Assembly: GCF_021228125.1 (NCBI RefSeq)
Contig: NZ_JAJQQS010000003.1
Location: 806,001 to 870,000 of the forward strand
Source: Streptomyces albireticuli
Lineage (GTDB): Bacteria > Actinomycetota > Actinomycetes > Streptomycetales > Streptomycetaceae
DNA length: 64,000 nucleotides
Direction: 5' to 3'
Positions 8,166 through 16,712 of the stretch are shown here, one piece after another; position 1 is the first letter of the stretch; each line of letters begins with the position of its first letter. The notes beneath the pieces were generated by a model. The model made no database searches. It saw nothing but the letters and a program-made list of their open reading frames with translations, and was not told the DNA's origin. A program made the translations under genes and the position numbers.

Positions 8166-9127
8166 ATGCACGCGATCCGTATCGAGGAACACGGCGGTCC
8201 CGAGGTCATGCGATGGACCGAGCTGCCGGATCCGGTCCCCGGCCCCGGTGAGGCGCTGGTCCGGCTCGGGGCCGCGGGAGTGAACTACATGGACACCGGC
8301 GCCCGCGCGCAGGGCGCCCCGGGCTGGGAGGCTCCCGTGGTCCTGGGCGCCGAAGGGATGGGATACGTCACGGCCCTGGGCGCGGGTGTCGAGGGCCTGG
8401 CCGTCGGTGACCGGGTGGCCTGGTTCTACCACCCGGGCAGCTACGCCGAGTTACTCGCCGTCTCGGCGGACTCGCTGGTCAAGGTGCCCGACGCCATCAC
8501 CGACGAGACCGCGGCCGCCGTCATGCTCCAAGGAATCACCGCGAGCCACCTCAGCACGGAGACCTATGCGATCGGTCCGGGCGACACGGCCGTGGTGCAC
8601 GCGGCGGCGGGCGGAGTGGGCCTGCTGCTCACTCAGATGATCAAGGCCCGTGGTGGTGAGGTGATCGGCCTGGTCTCCCGCGAGGAGAAGGTCGCCGCCG
8701 CGAAGGAGGCCGGCGCCGGCCATGTGCTCGTCCGATCCGGTGGCGGTTTCGAGGACCGGGTCAGGGAACTGACCGGCGGCCGGGGAGCCGATGTCGTCTA
8801 CGACGGTGGTGGCAGCGAGACGTTCCGCTCCTCCCAGCTCGCCCTGCGCCCGCACGGGGTGCACGTGTACTACGGCCCGTACATGGGCGTTCCGTCCCTC
8901 CGGCCGACCGACCTGCCCAACAGCATCATGCTGACCTACCCGGTGATGCACCACCACGTGCCCACCCGCGAGGCCCTGGTCCGCCGCACCGGAGAGATCT
9001 TCGACCTGGTCCTCGGCGGGCGGCTCACCCCCCGCATCGGAGGCCGCTACGCCCTGGCGGACGCGGCGAAGGCCACGCGGACATCGAGTCGCGCAGGACC
9101 ACCGGGAAACTGCTCCTCCTGCCCTGA
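8166..9127 (+). pseudogene. Zinc-independent quinone oxidoreductase (QOR family), frameshifted near its 3' end
   Basis: From ATG 8166 (ribosome-binding site gagaggtg) the reading is a typical NADPH:quinone reductase: MHAIRIEEHGGPEVMRWTEL, then AAAGGVGLLLTQMIKARGGE (nucleotide fold, about residues 150-170). After GGRYALADAAKA the frame breaks at about 9073. The +1-shifted frame continues HADIESRRTTGKLLLLP and stops at 9125-9127, exactly the usual family ending. One missing C in ggccacg (expected gcccacg) explains it. The unbroken frame instead runs on through the following TetR gene to 9818, which is not credible. There is a TTA codon near 8453. Either a true single-base deletion affecting about the last 18 residues, or a sequencing error. 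Confidence 0.8.
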
Positions 9128-9177
9128 CCGGCCTTGGGCATCCCCGCCGGACATGCTTCACCGCACAAGGAGGACCT

Positions 9178-9786
9178 GTGCCGTTGACCCGCAAGGGCGC
9201 CGCGACCAAGCGGCGCATCATCGAGGGAGCCGCCGAGGAGTTCCGCGACCAAGGAGTGTTCTCCCTGCGGCTCGAGGACGTCATGGCGCGCACGGCGACC
9301 AGCAAGAGCCAGCTGTTCCACTACTTCCCCGGCGGGAAGGACGAATTGCTGCTGGCCGTGGCCCGGCACGAGGCGGACCGGGTCATCGACGACCAGCAGC
9401 CGGAGCTGGGCTCGCTCACCAGCTGGGCCGCTTGGTGGGAGTGGCGGGACAAGGTGGTCGCCCGCTACCGCGAGCAGGGCGAGAACTGTCCGCTGCACGC
9501 GGCCGTGTCCCAGCTCGGATCGGCCACGGACGCCGCGCGGTCCGTGGCCCGCGGACTCCTGGGGCGATGGCAGGACCAACTCGCCGCGGGAATCCGCCAT
9601 ATGCAGGGCAGTGGCGAGGTGGTCCCCGGCCTGGACGCCGATCGCGAAGCCGCGGCACTCCTCGCCGGAGTCCAGGGCGGCGTGATGATCCTGATGACGA
9701 CGGGAGGCATGGAACATCTGGAAGCGGCCCTGGACCGGGGCATCGCGCATCTGCGGGGGTCCGGCGATCAGGGGTCCGGCGGCTGA
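9178..9786 (+). CDS. TetR-family transcriptional regulator
   Basis: 202 residues, GTG start at 9178 after aaggagg. The HTH lies at residues 8-55 (TKRRIIEGAAEEFRDQGVFS, then SKSQLFHYFPGGKDELL), with a C-terminal dimerisation/ligand domain of the TetR_C_6/YcdC kind (ENCPLHAAVSQLGSATDAAR). It sits directly after the damaged quinone oxidoreductase and in the same direction. Regulators of this type often control a neighbouring oxidoreductase in response to electrophiles or quinones. That link is inferred from position. Confidence 0.87.
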   Translation: MPLTRKGAATKRRIIEGAAEEFRDQGVFSLRLEDVMARTATSKSQLFHYFPGGKDELLLAVARHEADRVIDDQQPELGSLTSWAAWWEWRDKVVARYREQGENCPLHAAVSQLGSATDAARSVARGLLGRWQDQLAAGIRHMQGSGEVVPGLDADREAAALLAGVQGGVMILMTTGGMEHLEAALDRGIAHLRGSGDQGSGG

Positions 9787-9799
9787 GTGATCACGTCGG

Positions 9800-9983
9800 T
9801 CGGGGGCCGGCGCGATGACCGTTGTCGTGCACCACGTCCTCCCGGAAGAGGGTTGGTGTGCGGCCCGCCACCGGCCTCCGGCGCCGCCTCGTACACCTCG
9901 ACGCGCAGACCGGACCGGGCCATGGCGACCGCGGCCGACAGGCCGTTCGGCCCGCTGCCGACCACGACGACATCCGCTGTCAT
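9800..9983 (-). pseudogene. Remnant of an FAD-dependent oxidoreductase (phytoene-dehydrogenase-like)
   Basis: The first 40 codons read MTADVVVVGSGPNGLSAAVA and on to YEAAPEAGGG, the exact start of NAD(P)/FAD oxidoreductases of the CrtI-like family, normally about 500 residues. After GGG the frame degenerates. A different frame shows LFREDVVHDNGH, which looks like the shifted continuation, and then homology stops at the TetR gene end. It is therefore a 5' stub with an internal frameshift and a deleted body. Both neighbours seem intact, so this is probably old decay. Confidence 0.65.
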
Positions 9984-10020
9984 GTGCCTTCCCTCCGCCT
10001 TCCCCGCCGTCCGGACCGGC

Positions 10021-10782
10021 TCAGCTGCCGGGTTCGTACACGAAGGGCCTCGTCCAGGTCACGACCTCGAACCCCCGCTTGCACAAGGTGGGTTCGGAGG
10101 TGGGCAGCGCGTCGACGAAGACGTGGGTACGCCCCCGCTCGCGCGCCTCCCGCAGCCTGCTGCCCACCAGCGCCGTGAACAGTCCCTTCCGCCGGTGCTC
10201 CGGGCGGGTCCTGCCGCCCGCCAGCTCGGCGTAGGGGCCGCCCGGCCGGAAGTGGACCCGGCCGCAGGAGGCCGGCACCCCGTCGACGTAGGCGATGTGG
10301 ATGCTCATCGCCTCGGGCGCGTCGCGCAGTTCGGCGGCGAGCCGCCGCCGCTCCTCCTCGGCGTTCTTCCGCCCGAGCGCGCGGGCGATCTCCGCGTAGT
10401 CCTCCAGCCCGCGTTCGTCGGTCACGCGCCTGATGTCCCGGCCCTCCGGGGTGAAGGAGGCCAGGGCCGCCTCGTCCACGGGAAGTACCAGCACGCTCTC
10501 CCGGTCGTCCGCCTCGAACCCGGCCGCGGTGAGCCGGTCAGCCAGATCCGCGGGGGTGTCATGGCCGTACAGCTTCCACTCCAGGGTGCCGCCCTGGGCC
10601 TTCGCCCGCGCCATCTCCTCCTGGATCACGTCGTCCAGCTCCTCGGGTGCACAACGCGCGTACACGATCCGGCACTCGGAGTCGTCCGCGGCGTACTCGC
10701 GGACGACTCCGCCCCGTCCGGAGCTCTCCCCGGAAGCCCGGCGCTCCTCGTCGAGCCCCACCAGAATGTCCTCGCTGTTCAC
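10021..10782 (-). CDS. GNAT-family N-acetyltransferase
   Basis: 253 residues, with an N-terminal acidic region and a C-terminal GNAT fold. The acetyl-CoA loop is GGRTRPEHRRKGLFTALVGS (about residues 200-219; R-x-x-x-R-x-G-L/I-F), followed by VDALPTSEPTLCKRGFEVVT. The substrate is unknown. It is preceded by an AT-richer promoter segment (10820-10870) holding a perfect 6-bp inverted repeat. Confidence 0.85.
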   Translation of the reverse strand: MNSEDILVGLDEERRASGESSGRGGVVREYAADDSECRIVYARCAPEELDDVIQEEMARAKAQGGTLEWKLYGHDTPADLADRLTAAGFEADDRESVLVLPVDEAALASFTPEGRDIRRVTDERGLEDYAEIARALGRKNAEEERRRLAAELRDAPEAMSIHIAYVDGVPASCGRVHFRPGGPYAELAGGRTRPEHRRKGLFTALVGSRLREARERGRTHVFVDALPTSEPTLCKRGFEVVTWTRPFVYEPGS

Positions 10783-10829
10783 GCGGACCCATCCCCTTCC
10801 CGCGTCGGAATGTCGGAGACCGGAATATC

Positions 10830-10847
10830 CTCGATCATGAAATCGAG
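10830..10847. promoter_or_regulatory. Operator-like inverted repeat upstream of the acetyltransferase gene
   Basis: CTCGAT-catgaa-ATCGAG (10830-10835/10842-10847) lies 48 bp upstream of the minus-strand start at 10782. It sits in the only AT-rich pocket of the intergenic region, where a TATTCT -10-like hexamer also occurs on the minus strand. It may bind a regulator; not assigned. Confidence 0.35.
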
Positions 10848-11043
10848 AATAGAGCAGAGCCCTTTCAGCAGACCCCGCGTACGCTCCCCGGCCGGGCGGG
10901 GTAGCGGCCTCCCCTCACAATTCGAGACGTCGAGTGACGACATGAAGAAATGGCCGCTGGAAAACGGGCCCTACCGCAGCGGAGCCTGGTCGCCTTTGTT
11001 CCCATCGGTTTGCGCGGGCCGGCCCTACCGGGCCGGCGGGGCG

Positions 11044-11449
11044 TTACGCGCCTCCGGCGCTCCGCGTGTCCTCCTCCCCGCGCGCGTACGAGCTGTCCAT
11101 CGCCGCCGCCAGCCGCAAGTACGGAGCCGCGTCCTCCATGCGGTTCTGGCGTTCCAGGCTGCGGCCCAGCAGCAGGTAGGCGTAGGCCTCCGCCGGGGCG
11201 TGGGCGATCACGCGGCGGGCCTCCGCCTCGGCCCGTCGGAGCTGGGCGGAGTGGTAGTAGGAGCGCGCGAGCAGCAGCCGGGCCGCGAGGTGGGCCCGGC
11301 TCGGCCTCGACGACCGGGGCCAGGATGCGGGCGGCCTCGGTGTAGTCCCTGGCCTCGAAGAAGAGGTGGGCGCGCGCGTACTCGTCCGCCAGCGGGTGCG
11401 GCGTGGCCGGCGGCTCGGCGGTGGGCGAGAACGGGGTGAAGTCGGTCAT
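11044..11449 (-). pseudogene. Small tetratricopeptide-repeat protein, frameshifted
   Basis: The first frame gives MTDFTPFSPTAEPPATPHPL, then ADEYARAHLFFEARDYTEAA and RILAPVVEAEPG, the start of a common Streptomyces TPR protein of about 130 residues. At about 11297 the frame is lost. The next frame carries AHLAARLLLARSYYHSAQLR, then RAEAEARRVIAHAPAEAYAY, LLLGRSLERQNRMEDAAPYL and a TAA at 11044-11046. Together they form two and a half TPR units of normal total length. A net one-base gain (or two-base loss) in gagccgggcccacctc would explain the break. It is a recent mutation or a sequencing error. Confidence 0.78.
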
Positions 11450-11491
11450 GGACGGCTCCTTTCCCCCACCCCAACATAAGTGAAGCTTGAA

Positions 11492-12268
11492 CTATTTCCG
11501 CGGGTCCTTCCGAGGCCGTTTCCCGGTTCCCGCCCCGGTTCCGGCCCCGGCCCCGGTCCCGGCCCCGGCGGCGACCCCGCTCCGTCCCGCCGCCCTCGCG
11601 TACGCCCCCGCCGACACCGCCACCAGCGCCCCGCCCAGCAGACACCCGCCCACCACGTCCGACAGCCAGTGCACCCCCAGATACACCCGGGTGAAGCCCA
11701 CCCCGGCCACCGACACCACGGCGGCCGCCGAAGCGCCGCGCACCCACCGCGGGCCGGCGCCGTGCAGCCACAGCAGCCACACCAGCAGCCCGCAGGCCAC
11801 CGTCGCGGTCAGGGCGTGGCCCGACGGAAACGCCTGGTAGCGCGCCGTCGCCACCGGATCGGGCCACGACGGCCGGTCGCGGCCCACGGCCGCCTTCAGC
11901 CCCTGCTGGAGGGCGGTGCCGAGGAGTGACGTGACGGCGATCCAGAGCGCCAGTACCCCTTCCCGCCGCCGAAGCAGCCAGAGGGCCGTCATGGCGAGCG
12001 CCGCCCGCATCGTCCAGGGGTCCCAGAGCCAGTCCGACAGCACGCGCATGGCATGGGTCCAGCCGCGGTGACCCGTGGCCACCGGGTGCAGCCCGTCCGC
12101 GAGCCGCCCGTCCAGCGTCAGCAGCGGAGCCCAGCTCGTGCTCACCAGCACCAGGAGCACCACAAACAGCGCGCCGAGGGTGGCACCCACTCGTAGCGGC
12201 GCCATGGGCCTGTACGGGCGGAGGGAGTCGGCCGGGGGCGGGGGAGGAGGGCGCCGCGGAGAATGCAT
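11492..12268 (-). CDS. PAP2-family membrane phosphatase
   Basis: A 258-residue multi-pass membrane protein. The three phosphatase signatures are present: KAAVGRDRP (K-x6-RP, near residue 126), FPSGHALT (PSGH, near 147) and TRVYLGVHWLSDV (R-x5-H-x3-D, near 192). The first SRxxxxxH residue is T instead of S. Such enzymes dephosphorylate lipid phosphates or undecaprenyl pyrophosphate at the membrane. The C-terminus is a Gly/Ala/Thr repeat tail (GAGTGAGAGTGAGTG), and the N-terminus begins with a proline run. Confidence 0.88.
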   Translation of the reverse strand: MHSPRRPPPPPPADSLRPYRPMAPLRVGATLGALFVVLLVLVSTSWAPLLTLDGRLADGLHPVATGHRGWTHAMRVLSDWLWDPWTMRAALAMTALWLLRRREGVLALWIAVTSLLGTALQQGLKAAVGRDRPSWPDPVATARYQAFPSGHALTATVACGLLVWLLWLHGAGPRWVRGASAAAVVSVAGVGFTRVYLGVHWLSDVVGGCLLGGALVAVSAGAYARAAGRSGVAAGAGTGAGAGTGAGTGKRPRKDPRK

Positions 12269-12322
12269 GATCAGATCGTCGCCGATCGGACCGCGCCGGC
12301 ACCAGACGCCGGTGGCCGCCCG

Positions 12323-13258
12323 TCAGCCGAGCGCGCTGAGCCCCGGCACGAAGGTGACCAGCAGGGGGACCGCCGGCACCAGCGCCGCCGCGGCGGTGAG
12401 CCGCAGCCGCCGCGCCGCCGTCAGCCGGGGCGTCGGTGCCAGCAGCCGGTGCACTCGGCCGGGCACCTGAGAGAGCTGGGCCGGACAGGGCCCGAACACC
12501 CCGCGGTCCTCGTTGAGTTCGACCAGCGCCAGCGCGGTGTTCAGCCTGCCGAACCGGCGCGACGCCGCGTCGTCCGCGGCCAGCTCCACCAGGTGGTGCA
12601 CCTGGTCACGGAACGCCGCGAACACCGGCACCTGCGGGAAGCCGTTCGCCAGCGCGCCCGAGCAGTGCAGCAGCCAGTCGTGCCGGGCCCGGGCGTGTCC
12701 CTGCTCGTGAGCCAGTACGGCGTCCAGCCGCTCGCCCTTGAGCCGCCGCAGCGCCGCCGTGGTGATCACCAGCTGAGGAGCGGCGCCGCCCAGCGACCAC
12801 GCGTCGGGCCGCTCGCCCTCCAGCACCACCAGCCGCTCCGCGCCCGCGTCCTCGCCGGGCAGCCGGGGGGAGCGTACGACCAGCTCCGCGCGCCGGCGCC
12901 GGCGCCGGGCCCGCGCCCCACGCACCTCCCGGGTGAGCATGGCCGCCGTCCACACCGCCCCGCACGCCAGGGCGACCGCCAGCGGCGCCGCCCACGAGGC
13001 ATAGGAGGTCAGGGCGTACGCCTCCACCACCGCGTGCGGCGCGACCGCGAAGACATGGCCGCGCACCGCCTCCCAGGCCGCGGCAGCGCTCAGCGACATC
13101 GCGAGGGCGCAGCACAGCAGCACGGCCGCCACGACGCACTGCCATACCCACAGGGCCACGACGGGTTCGCGGTCGGGCCAGTCGGAGCGGGTCAGCAGGC
13201 GCGGCGCCATTGCCGCGACCAGTCCGGCGAGGACCAGCAAGGCGAGCGGGACCATCAT
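12323..13258 (-). CDS. M56-family (BlaR1/MecR1-like) membrane metallopeptidase
   Basis: 311 residues with N-terminal transmembrane helices (MMVPLALLVLAGLVAAMAPR and others up to about 120) and the zinc site HEQGHARARHDW near residue 190 (HExxH). The second-half residues LVELAADDAA supply the third ligand. In BlaR1 systems this domain cleaves a BlaI-type repressor. Here no penicillin-sensor domain is present and no BlaI gene is adjacent. The neighbour upstream is a DUF5134 membrane protein. Substrate unknown. Confidence 0.87.
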   Translation of the reverse strand: MMVPLALLVLAGLVAAMAPRLLTRSDWPDREPVVALWVWQCVVAAVLLCCALAMSLSAAAAWEAVRGHVFAVAPHAVVEAYALTSYASWAAPLAVALACGAVWTAAMLTREVRGARARRRRRRAELVVRSPRLPGEDAGAERLVVLEGERPDAWSLGGAAPQLVITTAALRRLKGERLDAVLAHEQGHARARHDWLLHCSGALANGFPQVPVFAAFRDQVHHLVELAADDAASRRFGRLNTALALVELNEDRGVFGPCPAQLSQVPGRVHRLLAPTPRLTAARRLRLTAAAALVPAVPLLVTFVPGLSALG

Positions 13259-13358
13259 GGCCGCAGCCTATGAGGGCCGGGCCGTGCGCGGGTACGCCCC
13301 GGTGCGCGAAGTGACGCATGCCACGGCCCCGCGCGGCGCCCTCGGGGAACCGGACCAC

Positions 13359-13392
13359 CCGTTCACATCGTCAGGCCGTTCACATCGTCAGG
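13359..13392. repeat. Perfect 17-bp tandem duplication at the DUF5134 stop codon
   Basis: ccgttcacatcgtcagg is repeated exactly at 13359-13375 and 13376-13392. The second copy carries the stop codon and last codons (LTM-stop) of the minus-strand DUF5134 gene; the first copy is an extra one downstream. Confidence 0.95.
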
Positions 13393-13952
13393 AGCATCGC
13401 CAGCATGCCGATGCCCATGGACAACCGGCAGGCGTTGGTGAGGTTCGGGCGGCCCGGCCAGGTGACCTCACCCGACGTCGCGGCCACCACCGGCACCAGC
13501 ACCGCCACCGTGCGGACCACGTACACCGCGAAATACACCAGCAGCAGTCCTGTCAGCAGCGGTGTTCCCGCCGGTTCGTGACCCGCCGCCGTATGCCCCG
13601 AGTGACCGGCCATGGGGGCGCCCGCCATCGCCAGCGCCATATAGACCATCGCGAACGCGCCCACCGCGTGGTGCAGGTGGTTCGGCTCCGTGCGGCCCCG
13701 CGCCGCCACCAGCAGCGACCGCAGCCCGGCCGCTCCGAAGACGGCCGCGAACAGCGGCGCGCCCCACGGGCGGGTGTCCAGCACGGCGGTCGGCACGGCC
13801 ATCGCGGCCATGCCGAGCCCCATCAGGGCGTCCCCGCCGGTGGCCCTGCCGCCCACCGGGCCCGCGTCCGCCCCTATCCGGGCCAGGCAGTACGCGCCCG
13901 TCGCGGCGCACAGCGCCACCAGCAACCAGCCGACCAGCGGCGGTCCTTGCAC
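13380..13952 (-). CDS. DUF5134-like integral membrane protein
   Basis: 190 residues with five to six predicted transmembrane helices (LVGWLLVALCAATGAYCLAR, ALMGLGMAAMAVPTAV and others). A His-rich stretch lies in the middle (EPNHLHHAV, AGHSGHTAAGHEP), as in actinobacterial DUF5134 proteins found beside copper-related or M56 genes. Metal binding is a guess from the histidines. It lies just upstream of the M56 peptidase gene on the same strand, so a two-gene unit is plausible. Confidence 0.75.
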   Translation of the reverse strand: MQGPPLVGWLLVALCAATGAYCLARIGADAGPVGGRATGGDALMGLGMAAMAVPTAVLDTRPWGAPLFAAVFGAAGLRSLLVAARGRTEPNHLHHAVGAFAMVYMALAMAGAPMAGHSGHTAAGHEPAGTPLLTGLLLVYFAVYVVRTVAVLVPVVAATSGEVTWPGRPNLTNACRLSMGIGMLAMLLTM

Positions 13953-14458
13953 GGCACACCTCCCCGGACGCGCGGGTCCGCCCGGACGCGCGGATCCACC
14001 TCCGGAGGATTCCCCTTACCGCGCGTGGCACGGGAGCGCACGGGCGCACAGGGGGAGCACAGGGCGCCCGAGCGTGCGCCCGCGCATTCGCCTGAGGCGC
14101 CCCGCCCGGCCGAAGATCGAAAAACCTGACGAGGTGTCACTGGTAAGGGTTCACCGGTCACTTCGGTGATTTCGATCAGGAGGGAATTCGGTCAATACGG
14201 TAACTTGACTCGCATGAATTGATCATTCCGGGGTGGAATGCTTTGTTCCCGATCGAAGAGGTGCCATGCTTGACAGAAGCATCAAAGGCCGGTCTCGCTC
14301 GGGCGCGGCCGGCGGGGGAAATTGGCGGGGGTCGCTTCCCAGGCTTCGTCAGCCTGGTCGAAGGGTGGCTGATCTGCACTGACCTGCACTGATCGGCGCC
14401 CTATTTCACAGGGGGATCCCAAGGCCGGAAGACGACGTGAAATGCCGGGGGAATGCCA
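13953..14458. promoter_or_regulatory. Upstream region of the SARP gene
   Basis: About 500 bp without a credible gene. The first half is GC-rich. From about 14110 it becomes AT-richer, as promoters do in this genome. It contains a perfect inverted repeat ATGCTT-gacag-AAGCAT (14266-14271/14277-14282), with TTGACA inside it (14270-14275), and a ggaatt...attcc pair around 14183-14229. I could not place a convincing -10, so the SARP promoter itself is not assigned. The dyad is a candidate site for whatever controls the cluster activator. Confidence 0.45.
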
Positions 14459-15298
14459 GTGAAGTTCAACGTGCTCGGTGCTCTGGAAATGGTGACCGAC
14501 GACGGACGGTCCCTGGAGCTGAACACCTCGAAGACGGGACAGGTGATCGCGCTGCTCCTTGTGCGGTGCCGGGAGACGGTCAGTTCCGACACTCTCCTCG
14601 AAGAGCTGTGGGGGCAGCGATTACCGCGCAGCGCCCGGACCACGCTGCAGACGTACGTCTACCACGCACGGCAGATGTTCGACCGGGAGCTGCCCGGGCA
14701 GGCCGGGCACGAGGTGCTCGTGACCCGGCCGCCCGGGTACGCCATCCTGGCCGACGAGGAGCTCGTCGACAGCAAGCGCTTCGAGCGCCTCGTCAGGGAA
14801 GGCAAGGGGCTCCTGGACGCGGGCCGCCCCGAGGACGCGATGGCGCGGCTGGACGAGGCCCTGGCGATGTGGCACGGCCCCGCCTTCTCCGGAATGGCCT
14901 TGGGCAGAGTGCTCAGCGCGCACCTTACACACCTGTGCGAGGTGCGCATCCGGGCGATCAACCTGCGTATCGAGGTGCTGCGGCGGCTCGGCTTCTACCA
15001 GGAGCTGGTGCCCGAGCTCAGCTCGCTGGTCGCGTTCCACCCGCTCAACGAGCACTTTCACGCCCAGCTGATCGAAGCCCTGTACAAGACCGGGCGGCGG
15101 GCCGACGCCCTTCGGGCGTACCAGCAGCTGCGCACCGTCCTGGACCAGGAACTCGGCGTCGAACCGGCGCCGGAGATCCGGCGGCTCCAGTACGAGGTGC
15201 TGAACCACGGCCGGTACGACGAGGACCGGCCCACGCGGGGTGTCGCTCCGCGCGACCGCTTCGACGTGCCCTGGGGCCTGCGCGCCAAGGCCGGCTAG
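14459..15298 (+). CDS. SARP-family cluster activator (AfsR/DnrI/RedD type) with a TTA codon
   Basis: 279 residues from GTG 14459, preferred because gggggaatgcca gives proper spacing and the protein then begins VKFNVLGALEM like other SARPs. ATG 14453 adds two residues. An OmpR-type winged helix occupies about residues 1-95 (SRTTLQTYVYHARQMF-like segment, GYAIL), and a bacterial transcriptional activation domain about 97-245 (DSKRFERLV...LDQELGVEPAPEIRRLQ). Family members bind TCGAG direct repeats of 11-bp period and activate antibiotic promoters. Codon 55 is TTA (14621-14623), so translation should need the bldA tRNA. It is the only activator in the cluster. Confidence 0.93.
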   Translation: MKFNVLGALEMVTDDGRSLELNTSKTGQVIALLLVRCRETVSSDTLLEELWGQRLPRSARTTLQTYVYHARQMFDRELPGQAGHEVLVTRPPGYAILADEELVDSKRFERLVREGKGLLDAGRPEDAMARLDEALAMWHGPAFSGMALGRVLSAHLTHLCEVRIRAINLRIEVLRRLGFYQELVPELSSLVAFHPLNEHFHAQLIEALYKTGRRADALRAYQQLRTVLDQELGVEPAPEIRRLQYEVLNHGRYDEDRPTRGVAPRDRFDVPWGLRAKAG

Positions 15299-15329
15299 CC
15301 CCGGTCCGTCACGCGCGTCGCGGGCCGCC

Positions 15330-15364
15330 CCCGGTGCCCGGGCCCGACAGGCCCGGGCACCGGG
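15330..15364. terminator. 15-bp stem-loop between convergent SARP and monooxygenase genes
   Basis: Arms 15330-15344 (cccggtgcccgggcc) and 15350-15364 are exact complements with a cgaca loop. It lies between the SARP stop (15298) and the stop of the minus-strand flavin monooxygenase (15426), as a bidirectional terminator. Confidence 0.85.
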
Positions 15365-15425
15365 TCGTGCGTCCGCCCCGGCCCGGGGCGTGCCGGTCTT
15401 CCCGGGGTCCTTTCCGGTCCCGTGC

Positions 15426-16598
15426 TCAGATCGCCAGGCACTGGGCCGCGTAGGAGTCCGCCGCGGGCTGGAACTGGAGCGCGATGTGGCTGGCGGCGGA
15501 GTTGACGTCCCGCCACAGCCGTTGCAGCGGGTTGCTCTCGGCCTGCCCCGAGGTGCCCGCCGCGTGAAAGAGCCGGTTCACCGAAGTGACCAGGACGTCG
15601 ACGGCGTAGGAGCAGTCGCGCAGATTGCGCGTCACCTCGAGGCGGGTGGCCGCCGCGCCCTTGTCGCCGATCAGCGAGGCGCGTTCGAGGAGGAGTGCCG
15701 CGGCGTCGATGTCGGCCGCGCAGCGCGCCAGCGTGGCGTGCGCCGAGGCCCGGTCGACCTGCGGGGCGTCCGGGCGCGCCGCGGCGGACCTGGCCTTCTC
15801 GGTGAGGTACGCCGACCAGGCGGCGAGCGCCCCGCGCGCGGCGCCGAGCACCGGGGTCGCGAAGGAAAGGCCGTTGACCGCTTCGAGCGGCACCGAGTGG
15901 CAGGGTGCGGCCGAGTCCACGGCGCGTCCGGTGAAGAGGTCCTGGCGGTCGAAGCACCGGGCGTCGGGGACGAGGACGTCCTCGACCGTGACGGTGTTGC
16001 TTCCGGTGGCCCGCATGCCGATGTTGAACCAGGTGTCGGCGACGGAGAACTGCGCCCTGGGCACCGCGAACACCTTGGCCGAGGAGCGCTCCGCGCCGGG
16101 GACGGTGGCGCACACCAGCGCCCAGTGGGAGGAGTCCACCGCGCTGATGTAGGACCACCGGCCGCTCACCCGCCAGCCGCCCGGCACCTTGCGGGCCCGG
16201 CCGGCCGGCATCAGGGACCCGACCACGACGGCGTCCGGACCGTCCGCCCACACCTCGCGGAAGCCCTCCGCGGGCAGGAACGCGGCCATCCGCGAGAGGT
16301 TGGCCATCAGCGAGGCGCACCAGGCGGTGGCCGCGCACTCCCGGCCTATCTCGGCCACCGCCGGGGTCAGTTCCCGGAACGTGCCGGCGTTCCCGCCGCA
16401 CTCGAGGGGGACGAAGTGCCGGGAGAATCCGGCGTCGACCAGGGCCCGGGCCACGTCCGGGTCGAGCCTGCGCGCGGCTTCCGCCGAGGTCGCGCGCTCG
16501 GCGGCGAGGGCGGCGACGCCGGCGGCCGCCGGAGCCGCTTCGGACATGGTCGTGGAGGGTGCGGTGGTGGCGACGCGCTGTGGGGATCGGTCCAGCAT
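15426..16598 (-). CDS. Acyl-CoA-dehydrogenase-fold flavin-dependent monooxygenase (ActVA-ORF5-like)
   Basis: 390 residues of the class D flavin monooxygenase/acyl-CoA dehydrogenase fold. Segments seen are ATAWCASLMANLSRMAAFLP (about 90-110), SGRWSYISAVDSSHWALVCA (about 150-170), TWFNIGMRATGSNTVTVEDV (about 205-225) and a C-terminal helical domain with NPLQRLWRDVNSAASHIALQ. The W-R-D-x-x-x-x-x-x-H ending is typical of the HsaA/ActVA-5 branch, which uses reduced flavin from a separate reductase to hydroxylate aromatic polyketides. The likely partner is the flavin reductase at 26894-27499. It has its own promoter with a SARP box at 16672-16689. Confidence 0.88.
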   Translation of the reverse strand: MLDRSPQRVATTAPSTTMSEAAPAAAGVAALAAERATSAEAARRLDPDVARALVDAGFSRHFVPLECGGNAGTFRELTPAVAEIGRECAATAWCASLMANLSRMAAFLPAEGFREVWADGPDAVVVGSLMPAGRARKVPGGWRVSGRWSYISAVDSSHWALVCATVPGAERSSAKVFAVPRAQFSVADTWFNIGMRATGSNTVTVEDVLVPDARCFDRQDLFTGRAVDSAAPCHSVPLEAVNGLSFATPVLGAARGALAAWSAYLTEKARSAAARPDAPQVDRASAHATLARCAADIDAAALLLERASLIGDKGAAATRLEVTRNLRDCSYAVDVLVTSVNRLFHAAGTSGQAESNPLQRLWRDVNSAASHIALQFQPAADSYAAQCLAI

Positions 16599-16671
16599 CC
16601 CGGTACCTCACTGGTCTCCGTGGCAGCCCACGGCTCGGCTCGGTTGGGGCGTTCCAGACACTCGTCCGCCG

Positions 16672-16689
16672 CCGTCGAAGTCGGCTCGA
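16672..16689 (-). promoter_or_regulatory. SARP box upstream of the flavin monooxygenase gene
   Basis: On the minus strand TCGAGCC-gact-TCGACGG: two heptamers starting 11 bp apart, the spacing SARPs need. Eight bases after the second repeat comes GAGTGT, a -10-like hexamer, which is the known SARP promoter geometry. The monooxygenase start (16598) is 74 bp downstream. Confidence 0.7.
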
Positions 16690-16712
16690 TACCGGCTGGA
16701 AGAGCCGGAGGT

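Noticed and set aside
7812-9818. One continuous 668-residue ORF
   Set aside because: It joins a frameshifted quinone oxidoreductase to out-of-frame DNA of the TetR gene; the domain order makes no sense as a single protein.
13953-14458. Gamma-butyrolactone-receptor (ARE) site before the SARP gene
   Set aside because: The ATGCTT/AAGCAT dyad does not resemble the ARE consensus, so it is left as an unassigned dyad.
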